From positions 1 to 45,317 of the forward strand of contig JAUXSF010000016.1 of assembly GCA_030679955.1 (NCBI GenBank): 45,317 nucleotides of DNA, given 5' to 3'. Origin of the DNA: Chlamydiales bacterium (GTDB lineage: Bacteria; Chlamydiota; Chlamydiia; Chlamydiales; JAJFMA01). Positions 11,455 to 19,664 of this stretch are shown piece by piece; the stretch's first letter is position 1; the number at the start of each line of letters is the position of its first letter. Position numbers and translations under genes: made by a program. The notes under the pieces are model-generated. The model was not told the origin of the DNA and ran no database searches. It saw only the letters and a list, made by a program, of their open reading frames with translations.

Positions 11455-12360
11455 TCACTTAAAAAGCATTTGAAGGCGATATTGCCACTTACGGCGCCAT
11501 CGACGGAAGGGAGTCAGCTTCGGATCTGCGTAGGAATCTTCTACAGCTTTAATAACTGTAGGATCGGATTGCAAGCTATGGCTTAGCTTAGAATATGTTT
11601 CTTGTTGATAGTTGCTATCAAAGCAGTCTTTGCCACCCGTTGAACCACAGTTAGTTCCTGTGCCGTCAAAGCCCACATTTTCAATGAGGATATCGCGCGG
11701 TTGTAGCTGCCACCAGTTGTTCTTTAGGCAATGCAGGGCTACCAATGTATCCCATGTGAGCGTTTTTCCATGTAGGTGATGATGTCTCATGCGCAAAGGG
11801 ATGTCTATCCCTGCTATTTCAGGGACTTGGTAAAAGTAACGGTAGGGGAGCTTTTGCTGCTTCATATCCTGTTGTATTTGTTGCCAGCGGTCGGCCCAAG
11901 TGGCCCATCCCCAGCAATTAAAGCGCGGACTTAGCAGAACATTATCCTGATAGCTGTCTAGGGAAATAGGACGGTGATAGCAGCCTATGGAAAAGATGTC
12001 TTTTCTCTCTTTGTAGAGTTCTAGGGCGTTTTCCAGATAATCTAGGCATCCTGGTTTCGGATGTACGTCATCTTCGAAAACGATGACTCTTGGGTGTTTT
12101 TCAAGAACGGTGCTAATACCCTCAATCAAGTTCTTGGAAAGCCCGAGATTTTGCTTACTGATCACTACTTGAATCGGGTAGGACTCAGCGTATTTTTTTG
12201 CCAGAGCTTGTGTCGCTTGACAGGCTACCTGATCATCTTCATGGCGTGGTCCATCGCAGAAAATGTAGGCTTGCGAAAACGGAGTTTTCGTAAGACATGC
12301 CAGCAGTTTCTTCAACTTATCTGGTCGTTTAAATGCGAATAGAACAAGCGGTGTTTTCAA
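11455..12360 (-). CDS. Glycosyltransferase, GT2/GT-A-like
   Basis: A 301-residue protein with a GT-A-like start: PLVLFAFKRPDKLKKLLACL, then IFCDGP and the acidic metal/nucleotide site VIVFEDDVHPKPGCLDYLE (DxD-like EDD). The central NCWGWATWADRWQ segment is shared with a group of proteins often labelled glycosyltransferase family 2 or HlpA-like sugar transferase. It lies 2 bp downstream of the UDP-glucuronate decarboxylase gene, so it may use UDP-xylose from that enzyme; this is inference from position. Confidence 0.78.
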   Translation of the reverse strand: MKTPLVLFAFKRPDKLKKLLACLTKTPFSQAYIFCDGPRHEDDQVACQATQALAKKYAESYPIQVVISKQNLGLSKNLIEGISTVLEKHPRVIVFEDDVHPKPGCLDYLENALELYKERKDIFSIGCYHRPISLDSYQDNVLLSPRFNCWGWATWADRWQQIQQDMKQQKLPYRYFYQVPEIAGIDIPLRMRHHHLHGKTLTWDTLVALHCLKNNWWQLQPRDILIENVGFDGTGTNCGSTGGKDCFDSNYQQETYSKLSHSLQSDPTVIKAVEDSYADPKLTPFRRWRRKWQYRLQMLFK

Positions 12361-12362
12361 TA

Positions 12363-13343
12363 TTATTCCACTGTCGTGAGTTGATGGCTTAGCAAGTTTT
12401 CAAAATAGGCTATCGTTTTCTTTAAACCGTCGTCCAGGAGCGTTGTAGGTTCCCAACCGAGCTTATTTTTCGCTAGGTCGATGGATGGACGACGCCTTAC
12501 TGGATCATCACTCGGTAGTTCTTTATAGATAACTTTAGAGCTAGAATTTGTCAGCTCTAAAATGCGCTCCGCTAACTGCAAGATGGTATATTCATGCGGA
12601 TTACCTAGGTTGCAGGGGCCGACAAATTCCGGTGGGGATTCCATCAGGCGTATAAGGCCATCCACAAGATCATCTACATAGCAAAAAGAGCGCGTTTGTT
12701 GTCCTGTGCCATAGAGGGTGATGGGGTCGCCTGCTAACGCTTGCATGATAAGGTTGGAGATTACTCTGCCATCATTGGGATGCATGCGAGGGCCATAGGT
12801 ATTAAATATCCTGGCTACTTTGATGGGTATTTTGTGCTGGCGGTGGTAGTCAAAAAACAGCGTTTCAGCGCAGCGCTTGCCCTCATCATAACAGGAACGA
12901 ATGCCAACAGGGTTGACATGTCCCCAGTAGGATTCTCGTTGGGGATGTTCTGTGGGATCGCCATAAACTTCGCTAGTTGATGCCAATAGTGGTCTGGCTT
13001 TGACACGTTTAGCTAGCCCTAACATATTGATAGATCCAACTACAGAAACCTTGGTCGTTTGTACTGGATCGAATTGATAGTGTACAGGAGAGGCGGGGCA
13101 AGCCAGGTTATAGATTTCGTCAACTTCCACATAGAGTGGAAAGCATATGTCATGGCGCATGAGCTCAAAGGAGGGGTGTTGCATCAAATGGGCAATATTT
13201 GCTCGGCGACCCGTAAAAAAGTTATCGACGCATAGCACATCGTGACCATTATCGAGCAGCTTTTCACACAAGTGTGATCCCAGAAAGCCGGCTCCGCCTG
13301 TTACAAGAATACGTTTACTAAGTAGCGAGTTGTAGTGGGTCAT
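12363..13343 (-). CDS. uxs: UDP-glucuronate decarboxylase (UDP-xylose synthase)
   Basis: Converts UDP-glucuronic acid to UDP-xylose with bound NAD+, in the cytoplasm. The 326-residue SDR has [16 protein letters not shown] (GGAGFLG at 16-22), [12 protein letters not shown], and the diagnostic [17 protein letters not shown] with catalytic Y152 and K156, plus [17 protein letters not shown]. These blocks match UXS enzymes much better than dTDP-glucose dehydratases. UDP-glucose dehydrogenase, which would supply the substrate, is not in the window. It is the first gene of a leftward pair with the GT2-like gene and is divergent from rodA. Confidence 0.94.
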   Translation of the reverse strand: MTHYNSLLSKRILVTGGAGFLGSHLCEKLLDNGHDVLCVDNFFTGRRANIAHLMQHPSFELMRHDICFPLYVEVDEIYNLACPASPVHYQFDPVQTTKVSVVGSINMLGLAKRVKARPLLASTSEVYGDPTEHPQRESYWGHVNPVGIRSCYDEGKRCAETLFFDYHRQHKIPIKVARIFNTYGPRMHPNDGRVISNLIMQALAGDPITLYGTGQQTRSFCYVDDLVDGLIRLMESPPEFVGPCNLGNPHEYTILQLAERILELTNSSSKVIYKELPSDDPVRRRPSIDLAKNKLGWEPTTLLDDGLKKTIAYFENLLSHQLTTVE

Positions 13344-13458
13344 TTTTTCTCCATACCAATAGAGGCGTTACTATGGCAAAGAGTCAAATTTTTTGATAAC
13401 TCTTTCCTTCTAACGACTGTTTGTTTACTCTAGATGACCTTTCAGCTAGGGGACATCC

Positions 13459-14601
13459 ATGCGATCTCTTTGGGATTACCGTTATTTGTCACGTTGTGAC
13501 TTCCGCATTATACCAATTATTTTGGCATTAATGGGTATCAGCCTTTTGGTACTTTCATCGAGTTCCATTGGAGCTGCATCGGATCCACATGAGCAGCCAT
13601 TTATGACGCCATTGGTGAAAAGCCAATTACAGTGGTTTGCTATTGGCGCATGCGTGTACCTTTTCTTCGCGGGTTTTGACTATAACAAGCTGCGTGAATG
13701 GGCTTGGGTGTTGTATGGAATCACGTTGCTGTCGCTTATCGGGCTATTTTTTGCTCCGGCAATTCAAAACGTACATCGTTGGTACCGAATTCCTTTTTTG
13801 GGAATGAATGCGCAGCCTTCTGAGCTTGCAAAGCTTGTAGTTGTCATTGCCATGAGCTGGTACTTGGAACGGCGAGGCACTAACCATCGCTGGAGCACTG
13901 TTTTTGCGGCGGGGGCCATTGCCGGTATACCTTTTTTGATTATTCTTAAGCAGCCTGATCTGGGGACTGCCTTGGTGCTGATGCCAATTACCCTTGTGAT
14001 GTTTTATATTGGCGATCTAAACCCTCGAATTATTCGTTTGGGTGCATGGGCTATGGGGATTGGTTTAGCTATCATTGCTCTTTTCTTTTTAGGCATCGCT
14101 CCCCATGAAGATCTGCGCCCTTACGCGACCAAAATTGTGCGCGAGTATCAGTACAACCGTCTAAAGCCTGACCATCATCACCATAAAGCATCCACTACCG
14201 CCATTGCAGTGGGTGGCATTACCGGGAAAGGCTGGAGGGAAGGAGACTTTGTTCACGGCGGTTGGTTACCGGCAGCGGCTACAGATTCTGTATTTTCCAC
14301 TTTTGGCGAAGAATTTGGAATGGTCGGTCTACTGATACTATTGGCGCTTTTTTATGCGTTGATCTATTTTAGCTTTCAGGTAACCGCGGTTGCCAAGGAC
14401 CAGTTCGGGCGCTTGTTATCGGCAGGGGTGGCTGTCTACCTCTCCGTGCACGTTTTGGTAAATATTGGTATGATGTGCGGATTTCTGCCCATCACTGGCG
14501 TACCGCTGATCTTAGTTACGTACGGAGGCACATCCTTCTTGGCCACAATGATGGCATTGGGGATTTTGCAGAGCATCTATAGTCGGAGGTTCATGTTCTA
14601 A
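13459..14601 (+). CDS. rodA: Rod-shape peptidoglycan glycosyltransferase RodA (SEDS family)
   Basis: An inner-membrane SEDS polymerase that links lipid II into glycan strands with a class B penicillin-binding protein. The 380-residue protein has about 8-10 hydrophobic segments and a C-terminal SEDS block (GVPLILVTYGGTSFLATMMA). Other SEDS blocks are SELAKLVVVIAMSWYLERRG and KQPDLGTALVLMP. AGGGGAC lies about 5 bases before the ATG. In Chlamydiota peptidoglycan synthesis supports division and shape. The stop shares its last base with the ATG of the next gene (TAATG). The birA/rodA boundary marks the right edge of the glycan island. Confidence 0.93.
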   Translation: MRSLWDYRYLSRCDFRIIPIILALMGISLLVLSSSSIGAASDPHEQPFMTPLVKSQLQWFAIGACVYLFFAGFDYNKLREWAWVLYGITLLSLIGLFFAPAIQNVHRWYRIPFLGMNAQPSELAKLVVVIAMSWYLERRGTNHRWSTVFAAGAIAGIPFLIILKQPDLGTALVLMPITLVMFYIGDLNPRIIRLGAWAMGIGLAIIALFFLGIAPHEDLRPYATKIVREYQYNRLKPDHHHHKASTTAIAVGGITGKGWREGDFVHGGWLPAAATDSVFSTFGEEFGMVGLLILLALFYALIYFSFQVTAVAKDQFGRLLSAGVAVYLSVHVLVNIGMMCGFLPITGVPLILVTYGGTSFLATMMALGILQSIYSRRFMF

Positions 14602-15068
14602 TGCAGCAACAGCAATCTTTCATTTTTGCTCCTGGCATCTGGATTGGCGAAGGCAAAATCACCTTTACAGCATCCCCGGAAGTGCTAAGCTTCTTTACAA
14701 AATGGGAATCCAAACCTGGTGTTCGGGAAAACGAGATTCAGTGCACACAACAGGTGGAGATGCAAGGTGTTGATGACAAAGTCGTTAACCGCTTCCGCTT
14801 TTTTGATATCACCCCCAAAACATTTGCCATCGAATTGGAAAATGACCTTGTAGGTGTTGTTAGGGGCAAGGGGATCATTTCTGCTACTGAACTTGCGTGG
14901 GAATTTCGTGGACACCCTAGCTTCGAAGGCTTCGAGGTTTATCGCTTAAAAGATAGCGGGGACTATAACGTACACGCTGAATTTGCCTCGCCAGATCAGT
15001 TTAGAACCATTATTGATGGTCGCGTCTGGAAGAAAACCGATGACGAAGCAGATAAGACAGAAAAATAA
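14601..15068 (+). CDS. Conserved-looking hypothetical protein coupled to rodA
   Basis: A 155-residue soluble protein that I do not recognise. It has alternating strand-like segments (WIGEGKITFTAS, ENEIQCTQQVEMQG, RFRFFDITPKTFAIELEN, LAWEFRGHPSFEGFEVY), which suggests a beta-barrel or lipocalin-like fold. There is no signal peptide, no membrane segment and no obvious catalytic motif. The one-base TAATG overlap with rodA argues for co-translation and perhaps a role near cell-wall synthesis, but no function is assigned. Confidence 0.75.
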   Translation: MQQQQSFIFAPGIWIGEGKITFTASPEVLSFFTKWESKPGVRENEIQCTQQVEMQGVDDKVVNRFRFFDITPKTFAIELENDLVGVVRGKGIISATELAWEFRGHPSFEGFEVYRLKDSGDYNVHAEFASPDQFRTIIDGRVWKKTDDEADKTEK

Positions 15069-15072
15069 GTCA

Positions 15073-15094
15073 GCCACAGAAGAGTTTCCGTGGC
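15073..15094. terminator. Possible weak bidirectional terminator
   Basis: GCCAC/GTGGC stem extended by AGAA/TTCC with one mismatch and a 4-base loop, between the convergent rodA-linked gene and the secreted-protein gene. It has no T-run, so its activity is uncertain. Confidence 0.4.
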
Positions 15095-15107
15095 CCATTA
15101 AAGAACT

Positions 15108-15527
15108 TTAGCTGTCGCCGAAATGGTTAAGCCATTTTTTCTTTTTAATCTTCTTCCTAATTTTTCGCTTTTTAGGAAGGAGATCGGTTAGCTCCGCTTC
15201 GCCTTCATCGTTAATGCGTGTCGATGCCAAAATGATCTCTTGCGCGTGCTCAGCGAAAGAGCCATCGCCTTCCAAGACTCCTAAAGACATCAGAACCTTA
15301 AGTAAGTTCTCCTCAATGTTGTCTTCAATATCATGAGCTTTCTTTGCCAGAGCTTGAAAATCATCAGAATCTAGGTTTCTTAAAAGTAGATCAATATAGC
15401 ATTTCTCGAGCAGAGATGCCTCGGTGCCATCCTCAAAGATGACTTCTTGTCTACCGAGTTGATGTGCCCACATAGTGGATGACATAACCACAAAAGCGGT
15501 AAATAATGTACTTATAATTTTTCTCAT
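15108..15527 (-). CDS. Secreted small protein, paralog 1, lysine-rich tail
   Basis: I do not recognise the family. The 139-residue protein has a signal peptide (residues 1 to about 21, with a hydrophobic core after MRKII and a likely cut after the MWA segment). The mature domain carries VIFEDGTEASLLE, a helical stretch, then DGSFAEHAQEIILA and TRINDEGEAEL, which are shared with the two genes upstream. The C-terminus is strongly basic (KKRKIRKKIKKKKW). GGAGAG lies 8 bases before the ATG. It is the third and last of a tandem, leftward trio. Likely acts in the periplasm or outside the cell; no function is assigned. Confidence 0.8.
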   Translation of the reverse strand: MRKIISTLFTAFVVMSSTMWAHQLGRQEVIFEDGTEASLLEKCYIDLLLRNLDSDDFQALAKKAHDIEDNIEENLLKVLMSLGVLEGDGSFAEHAQEIILASTRINDEGEAELTDLLPKKRKIRKKIKKKKWLNHFGDS

Positions 15528-15612
15528 TAAAAAACTCTCCAGTGTTAAACATATTAATAGTAAACATGGCGAGTTAAAGGTGGATTAAGAAATTAAGAGA
15601 ATTAGAAATGAA

Positions 15613-15636
15613 AAAGCCTCGACAAGTCGAGGCTTT
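15613..15636 (-). terminator. Rho-independent terminator of the His-rich gene
   Basis: A 10-bp stem AAAGCCTCGA/TCGAGGCTTT with a 4-base loop, followed on the minus strand by TTTTT. It lies 25 bp after the stop of the histidine-rich paralog. Confidence 0.85.
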
Positions 15637-15660
15637 ATGCCACACTCCAAATCAGTGGAT

Positions 15661-16281
15661 CTAGCGGAAGCGGTGGTGCCACTTGCCTTTATGATGACCA
15701 TGGCCATGGCCTTTGCCGTGATGATGATGGTGACGACCGTGTCTATGCTTGCATCCACCTGTCTTGCCCTCATAACCGATGAGCTCAGCTTTGCCTTCAT
15801 CATTGATTCTTGTTTTGGCCAAGATAATGTCCTGAACGTGTTCAGCAAAAGAGCCATCTGCCTGGAGGATACCAATTTCTTTTAGCTTTCTTTCTGTGAA
15901 GCGGCTGAATTTCACTTCTACATTAAAGGCTTTTTTAACCAGAGTCTGAAAAGCGTAAGGACGGGTATCTACTAGATTTTTCAACAAGGCGGTGACGAAA
16001 GTTACTTCAAGCTCGGTAGCAGAGGTGCCATCTTCAAGGATAACTTCGGTTTCTTCCTGCTCTAGCGAAACTTCTTCTTCGGTCGTCTCTTCAAGAATGA
16101 CTTCTTCTTCTTTTTCATCAGCCAATTGTTCTTCAGAAATCACTTCGATCTCAGGAAGGAGTTCTTCCGTTACGAGAACTGTATCATTCTGCTGGGTATC
16201 GGTTACTTCGAGCTCATCAGCCCACAGTGTTGCTGATACAACCATTGTGACAGCAATTAGATTACTTACGAGTTGTTTCAA
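15661..16281 (-). CDS. Secreted protein, paralog 2, acidic linker and His-rich tail
   Basis: A 206-residue protein with a signal peptide (MKQLVSNLIAVTMVVSATLW then ADE, cut likely after ALA-like TLWA). Next is a Glu-rich linker of about 70 residues (EEEVILEETTEEEV), then the shared domain VILEDGTSATELE ... DGSFAEHVQDIILA and TRINDEGKAEL. The last 30 or so residues are almost only His, Gly and Lys (HGRHHHHHGKGHGHGHH), suggesting Ni, Zn or Cu binding. The start codon is TTG, with GGAG 8 bases upstream. Possibly metal handling in the periplasm; this is inference from composition only. Confidence 0.8.
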   Translation of the reverse strand: MKQLVSNLIAVTMVVSATLWADELEVTDTQQNDTVLVTEELLPEIEVISEEQLADEKEEEVILEETTEEEVSLEQEETEVILEDGTSATELEVTFVTALLKNLVDTRPYAFQTLVKKAFNVEVKFSRFTERKLKEIGILQADGSFAEHVQDIILAKTRINDEGKAELIGYEGKTGGCKHRHGRHHHHHGKGHGHGHHKGKWHHRFR

Positions 16282-16394
16282 ATTAATATCTCCAAATTAG
16301 ACTTGTTTAATTTCTTATTAATATTACAGTAATTAGATGTTATTGTAAATAACTAATTAGCATAATTTTAAGAAAAGTTAATATGGAGAATGAG

Positions 16395-16420
16395 GCCCCG
16401 CAATGGTATCTTTGCGGGGC
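16395..16420 (-). terminator. Hairpin after paralog 3, terminator candidate
   Basis: A perfect 9-bp GC-rich stem GCCCCGCAA/TTGCGGGGC with an 8-base loop, starting 8 bp after the paralog 3 stop. There is no T-run, so it may be an intercistronic stabiliser rather than a terminator. Confidence 0.55.
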
Positions 16421-16427
16421 AAGGAGA

Positions 16428-16937
16428 CTATTGGCGATACCAATATACGCGTTGCTGAGGATTGTGCTTATTCCTCCATTTATTTCCACCACCAAACGGA
16501 TAGGTTAGTCTAGCCTTCCCGTCCTGTATTTTAGTGAAATTTACGATGATGTCCTGGGCGTTGGGCGCAAATTCGCCCTCTTCGTCCAGCAGGCCAAATA
16601 TGGATAGTTTCTTGATCACTCTTGGTTCAAGTTTAATATCTAGTCCATGAGCCTTCATTACGACATCTTGAAAGGTGCCATTATGATGGTTCTGCATGCG
16701 ACGAAGGATGCTTAGCACACCCACAGTTTCGAGCTTGGATACATTTGTTCCATCTTTTAGCTCGACGTCAGCACCAGGTTCTAGCTGCATGTTTTCCTCG
16801 TCATCAGCATTGGCATGATCGTCTGCCGTGTTGACTTGCTCCTGTGAAGGAGGCGTAGGAGACAGATTATTGTCTGCCCGCGCGACGGTGAATCCAGCTA
16901 GCGCAAGTACAAGAAAGAATTTAAATGCATATTGCAT
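16428..16937 (-). CDS. Secreted protein, paralog 3
   Basis: A 169-residue protein with a signal peptide (KFFLVLALAGFTVARADNN, cut likely after ARA). An acidic, Pro/Asp-rich linker follows, then the shared domain in diverged form: DVELKDGTNVSKLE ... GLLDEEGEFAPNAQDIIV and KIQDGKARL. The tail is short and basic-aromatic (KHNPQQRVYWYRQ), unlike the Lys-rich and His-rich tails of the other two. A strong AGGAGG lies 5 bases before the ATG. It is the first gene of the leftward trio. No known family is recognised. Confidence 0.8.
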   Translation of the reverse strand: MQYAFKFFLVLALAGFTVARADNNLSPTPPSQEQVNTADDHANADDEENMQLEPGADVELKDGTNVSKLETVGVLSILRRMQNHHNGTFQDVVMKAHGLDIKLEPRVIKKLSIFGLLDEEGEFAPNAQDIIVNFTKIQDGKARLTYPFGGGNKWRNKHNPQQRVYWYRQ

Positions 16938-17194
16938 GCAGTCCTCCTGTTGATTTTGTTTTTGTACTATTTTTAAAAAGCCTTGGCGGGTAAGTGCTAG
17001 CGAAAAGATTAAATATAAGGCATATACGCCTCCGCTTTTAATAACGGAAGTACACTTACTATTATCAATTTAAGGTGTTTAAAAAGGTAGTTAATTAAAT
17101 ATTTAATTTACAGTCTGATAACTCAAATAAAAATATTTCAATTTTTATTCTAATGGATGGTATTAAAGATGTTTTTCGTAAACGAGGTGTAGTT

Positions 17195-19372
17195 ATGGAA
17201 AAGACGGGATCTGCGGGCGATTTTGTTATCCTCGAGTATAACTCACGACCTTCTAGTCCAGGAGCAGTAGTAGTTAAAATGGACGCCAGCTATGAGGGGG
17301 CCTTGACAGCAAGTACGGAGGAGTATTGGGGCCAGGCACTTGAAAGGATGGTCACTTCTTTTTGTCCTATAAATTGCGGATTGTCAGAAGTTCCGGAAAA
17401 GCCCGACCCGCTAATATCGGTCGACCGCATTCGGGAGCTCATTTTGAATAAAGGGGGGAGCTCTCGTCCTAGCCCAGATGCGATCTTGGGTATGTTGCTT
17501 GATATCTCTCATGGATTGTCAGATATCTTTGTGCATCCTCATCTCCAATATGCGTTGGAATCTAAGCTCCCTGCAGCAGTTGCCGCCAAGGCAAAGGACG
17601 ATCCTCGTATGATTGCGGCCTACTTTGATCTTATGGCAACCAGTTTGGCTAATCCTGTCGGCGGAGCTGTAGAGTGGCTAAATGAGGGCAGACTAAGGGA
17701 GTATCGCAAACGCTTAGAGGCCTCTGACATCGCCGTCGAATTGCGGCAGGAGCTTCTCATGCTAGGCGATGCTTATTGGAAAGGTTCTTTTGAGCCCACA
17801 TTGTTCGTGCGAGAATTTTCTAAGATAACCGAAAAGGCGAGCGATGCCCAGCAGATCGATCTGGGACGTGTCATGTTGCTTTTAGCCAGTAATACAGCGG
17901 CTGATTCAGCAGCAGCGTGGGGCGAGTTGTTGATTGGTGTGGGGCAAGGCTTTAAGGCTATCGCTACCCTGATTAACCGACAGCTTAGCAATGAACTCAA
18001 ATATGCGCCTTTGAGTATTCAGGTGAGGGGGAATGTTCAGGAGCCCATTTCGATTGAGATACCTTTTCTCTATAAGAACAAAACAGTTGGACACCAGCTA
18101 GAAGCTATCAACAATCAAGTGATACAGGCGCTTCGGTCGACGTTGCACGAAGCAAAGAATGGTCAACTTGAAGGTTATCTGAACTCACAACAGGTGGAGC
18201 CAATTCTAAATATGGCAGCCATACAAGTGGGTCATAGCGTCCAAACTCTCATGGAAGTACTGATTGCCACCATCGCTCGACAGGACTGTGCCGCTGCCAC
18301 AAAGGACTTATTAGATATCATTCAACAGCACAGCATGCTGTACATCAAAGTCGTGCAGGACGGTCCACAACAGAACTTTCTGGAACGCTTTAAAAACTCA
18401 GGGAGGCTTAGTAGGTACGGCCTCCATCGTAGTGTGGAAAATGGTGAGGATATTGAGTTTTGGAGTGAAATGTTGGCGAAAATGCCCAAGATTTTTGAAA
18501 CAGAAAGCACCCTAACTCTATTACTTAAGTTGATAGCCCCAGAAATCGAGTCACAGCTAAAGGCAACGCGACGCACCGAATCTCTAGCCCTCTTTGGCGC
18601 CTCGGCGACAATCAATCGTTTGCTAGCAACGATCATTTCTAAACAAGTAGATTACTATACTTCTTCCTTTGCTCTGAATGAGCAACTTATAAAAAAAATC
18701 GATCATTACTGGAGTCAGGTTTCGAATTATCAACAGGAACCCGAATGGCTACGATATCGATCTGAATTAAAAACATTGGTGGAAGTCGATTCAGTTAACG
18801 GCAAATATCAAGCTTCAAAGCTGGCCCTAAAAAGCGTAGTAAATCATAGCCTCGTTAAGGCGTCCCTTCCACCTATTCCGGGGGTCAAAAATCTTATTAT
18901 GGCAACCGCCTTAGAATTGCATGGGGCCTGTCAAAATTCTGCTCTGACAAGAAGCCTGTTATATCACCTTATTGAGAGAATTGCTGAACGATCAGCATTG
19001 AACCCATTGACTCAAGAACAGCAGAGGGAGGTTCTGAATCAGCCATTGGATTCGCTATTGGCCAACAAGTTCTTTTCATCGCAAAACATCGATCAACTTG
19101 TTGAAATTGCTATGGGTATTAAAGAGCTTGGACGGCAAAATCTCCCAGAAGATACCTCTAGATTAGGCAAAGGAATTCTGTGGGTTGGATCAGCTTTTGC
19201 AAGTAACAGCGAATGGGTAAAAAACTTGCTGCACGACAAAGCACAAAAAATCCTGAACTACAGCGCAGGTGATTTTGTTGGTAAGGTTACGAGTAACGTG
19301 AAGGAGAGGATAGAGGATCCCGATAAAGGCTTAATAGCCACTATAGGTAAGATAGTAACAAAATGGACCTAG
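17195..19372 (+). CDS. Large unrecognised protein (725 residues)
   Basis: I do not recognise this protein. The ATG at 17195 is chosen because GAGGTG lies 5 bases upstream; an in-frame ATG at 17153 has no ribosome-binding site. It is mostly predicted alpha-helix with no signal peptide, no clear membrane segment and no nucleotide-binding or protease motif. The N-terminal 100 residues contain strand-like stretches (DFVILEYNS, GAVVVKMDASYEG). Composition is ordinary and codon use resembles the neighbours. Long helical cytosolic proteins without homologs are common among chlamydial lineage-specific and effector candidates, but nothing in the sequence proves export. The frame stays open after the TAG stop (see the next entry). 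Confidence 0.75.
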   Translation: MEKTGSAGDFVILEYNSRPSSPGAVVVKMDASYEGALTASTEEYWGQALERMVTSFCPINCGLSEVPEKPDPLISVDRIRELILNKGGSSRPSPDAILGMLLDISHGLSDIFVHPHLQYALESKLPAAVAAKAKDDPRMIAAYFDLMATSLANPVGGAVEWLNEGRLREYRKRLEASDIAVELRQELLMLGDAYWKGSFEPTLFVREFSKITEKASDAQQIDLGRVMLLLASNTAADSAAAWGELLIGVGQGFKAIATLINRQLSNELKYAPLSIQVRGNVQEPISIEIPFLYKNKTVGHQLEAINNQVIQALRSTLHEAKNGQLEGYLNSQQVEPILNMAAIQVGHSVQTLMEVLIATIARQDCAAATKDLLDIIQQHSMLYIKVVQDGPQQNFLERFKNSGRLSRYGLHRSVENGEDIEFWSEMLAKMPKIFETESTLTLLLKLIAPEIESQLKATRRTESLALFGASATINRLLATIISKQVDYYTSSFALNEQLIKKIDHYWSQVSNYQQEPEWLRYRSELKTLVEVDSVNGKYQASKLALKSVVNHSLVKASLPPIPGVKNLIMATALELHGACQNSALTRSLLYHLIERIAERSALNPLTQEQQREVLNQPLDSLLANKFFSSQNIDQLVEIAMGIKELGRQNLPEDTSRLGKGILWVGSAFASNSEWVKNLLHDKAQKILNYSAGDFVGKVTSNVKERIEDPDKGLIATIGKIVTKWT

Positions 19373-19516
19373 CGCCTTACAACGGATACACGCAAGCAAT
19401 TGGAGGAAATTGTTACCAAAGATAGTGCTAGCGACATAGAGCTGGCAATGCTTGACGAACTACTTAAGGTTGAGACTGGGCGCCATCGTAAAGCAGCGAT
19501 TCCGCTTGTCGGTTGA
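19373..19516 (+). other. In-frame open extension after the TAG stop
   Basis: The frame of the 725-residue gene continues for 47 sense codons after its TAG, to a TGA at 19514-19516. The translated stretch looks protein-like: RKQLEEIVTKDSASDIELAM then LDELLKVETG, an amphipathic acidic helix. It may be a former C-terminus cut off by a nonsense mutation, a sequencing error, or chance. No separate start with a good ribosome-binding site is obvious. Confidence 0.3.
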
Positions 19517-19664
19517 TATACTCCACACGCCGAGTGGGTATACACGGTCTTTTTTGCAGCCTTTCGGCAATTCCCACTTTGTCTACTATCTTCCCCTGAA
19601 AAACCTTGCAAATTGCAATCTATTCCGATAATTTGAGACTCAAATCGCAAGTGGACAATGCAAA

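Noticed and set aside
15637-16300. Plus-strand frames rich in Ser, Thr and Met opposite the His/Glu-rich gene
   Set aside because: They mirror the low-complexity Glu and His codons of the real gene on the other strand.
19517-19664. Possible promoter or att-like inverted repeat (TATACTCCAC ... GGGTATA) before the ATPase gene
   Set aside because: Pairing is short and interrupted, and no integrase or second copy is seen.
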